The notes below the pieces were generated by a model. It was not told where the DNA came from, ran no database searches, and saw only the letters and a program-made list of their open reading frames with translations. Below are positions 63,592 to 64,000 of a stretch of 64,000 nucleotides of DNA, in pieces. Origin of the DNA: Ignavibacteriales bacterium (lineage in GTDB: Bacteria; Bacteroidota; Ignavibacteria; Ignavibacteriales; Melioribacteraceae). A program made the position numbers and the translations under genes. The stretch covers positions 1 through 64,000 of the forward strand of contig JAGUYK010000040.1 in NCBI GenBank assembly GCA_020061355.1, read 5' to 3'. How positions within the stretch are numbered: the stretch's first letter is position 1; each line of letters starts with the position of its first letter.

Positions 63592-64000
63592 TTAAGAATT
63601 TTCCAATTTCTTTTGGTATTCGGCAATACGGAATTTAAGGTTCTTTTCCATTGCAATAAGTTCCGAAATTTTAGCGGTATATTCTTCTTTCTGGGCATCA
63701 ACATTTGCAGTTTCCAGCTTCAGATCCCGCAGTTCATTACGCAGTCTTAATACATTATTACGAAGGTCGTCCAGCTCTTTCTGGTTTTCAATAATTTCCT
63801 GTACTATTCTTTGTTTGTTCTCTTCCAAGTTAGAATAATTTTCACTTCCCTGAGCAAATACGGCGCGGAACTCCTTTTCAATAATTTCTTTTTTACTCTC
63901 AAGATTTTCGGTATCTGAGCGGAGTTGTTGAAAATAAATTTTTTGTTTATTGATTTTATCCTTAAGGGTAGATAGATCTTCGCTCAATTCGCTTTGCTGT
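63592..64000 (-). CDS. Coiled-coil protein, N-terminus beyond the window
   Basis: At least 135 residues remain open to the window edge, so the gene is truncated here. The visible part is one long heptad-rich coiled coil (KINKQKIYFQQLRSDTENLE, ELDDLRNNVLRLRNELRDLK), ending KFRIAEYQKKLENS. No catalytic motif is visible. A TTG inside the window (63987) could start translation, but the frame continues upstream without a stop (QQSE), so a longer protein is more likely. Function unknown; cell-envelope, division or secretion coiled-coil proteins are possibilities. Confidence 0.75.
   Translation of the reverse strand, partial: QQSELSEDLSTLKDKINKQKIYFQQLRSDTENLESKKEIIEKEFRAVFAQGSENYSNLEENKQRIVQEIIENQKELDDLRNNVLRLRNELRDLKLETANVDAQKEEYTAKISELIAMEKNLKFRIAEYQKKLENS

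Noticed and set aside
1-64000. rRNA, tRNA, integrase or transposase genes
   Set aside because: None was recognised by eye. A tRNA scan would be decisive, but gaps large enough are few and mostly accounted for.

Overview
The window is AT-rich, gene-dense DNA from an anaerobic or facultative member of the Ignavibacteria (Bacteroidota/Chlorobi superphylum). The main evidence is the type IX secretion C-terminal sorting domain (core QNYPNPFNPxT) on four intact proteins and one pseudogene. Supporting signs are a TonB-dependent receptor with a carboxypeptidase-like plug, several promoters resembling the Bacteroidota -33 TTG / -7 TAnnTTTG pattern, weak Shine-Dalgarno signals, and aldehyde:ferredoxin oxidoreductase and orange-protein-like genes typical of anaerobes. 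No rRNA, tRNA, CRISPR array or transposase was seen. The placement rests on protein hallmarks, not on a marker-gene tree.

Region 1 (1-8.7 kb) is an arsenic resistance island. It holds two ArsR repressors, each next to a perfect inverted repeat, an arsenite methyltransferase (ArsM), an ArsP-like permease, a thioredoxin-coupled arsenate reductase (ArsC) and an ACR3 arsenite exporter. Interleaved with these are two YeeE/YedE sulfur-transport half-proteins, a rhodanese-like protein without the catalytic Cys, three small thioredoxin-like proteins and a CcdA-type electron carrier. Together they look like arsenic detoxification with its own thiol/sulfur supply. A scar of a type IIG restriction-modification gene lies just upstream.

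Region 2 (8.7-28.8 kb) is a redox and metallocofactor region controlled by two sigma-54 activators. It starts with a tungsten/molybdenum aldehyde:ferredoxin oxidoreductase, followed by a decayed copy of a split-Soret-type cytochrome. Activator 1 comes next, then a TPR protein and an intact cytochrome with a type IX sorting domain, which lie behind paired activator sites and a -24/-12 promoter. Activator 2 is divergent from a long operon of Mrp ATPase, CGGC protein, radical SAM protein, CBM48 protein, DUF5320 protein, three NifX/NifB-like proteins, two MinD/ferredoxin ATPases and a pyruvoyl arginine decarboxylase. This resembles the sigma-54-controlled orange protein (ORP) complex loci of Desulfovibrio. 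It runs without strand change into a metallo-hydrolase, a putative 10-TM heavy-metal exporter, a methyltransferase, a TonB receptor and an EamA permease.

Region 3 (28.8-42 kb) is mostly housekeeping and transport: methyltransferase, release factor 3, glycosyltransferase 9, SulP/STAS anion transporter, an RND efflux adaptor and pump, a POT-like MFS transporter and a Wzi-like outer-membrane protein. Region 4 (42-50 kb, minus strand) encodes three secreted beta-propeller proteins with type IX sorting domains, one of 1748 residues with three large internal repeats. Region 5 (50-64 kb) has a HAD hydrolase with an apparently leaderless promoter, an M14 peptidase, an M23 endopeptidase and a TPR/beta-barrel protein. 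It also has a minus-strand operon of two SGNH hydrolases, fatty acyl-AMP ligase, acyl carrier protein and MBOAT acyltransferase, whose architecture parallels the dlt system. A coiled-coil gene is cut off by the window end.
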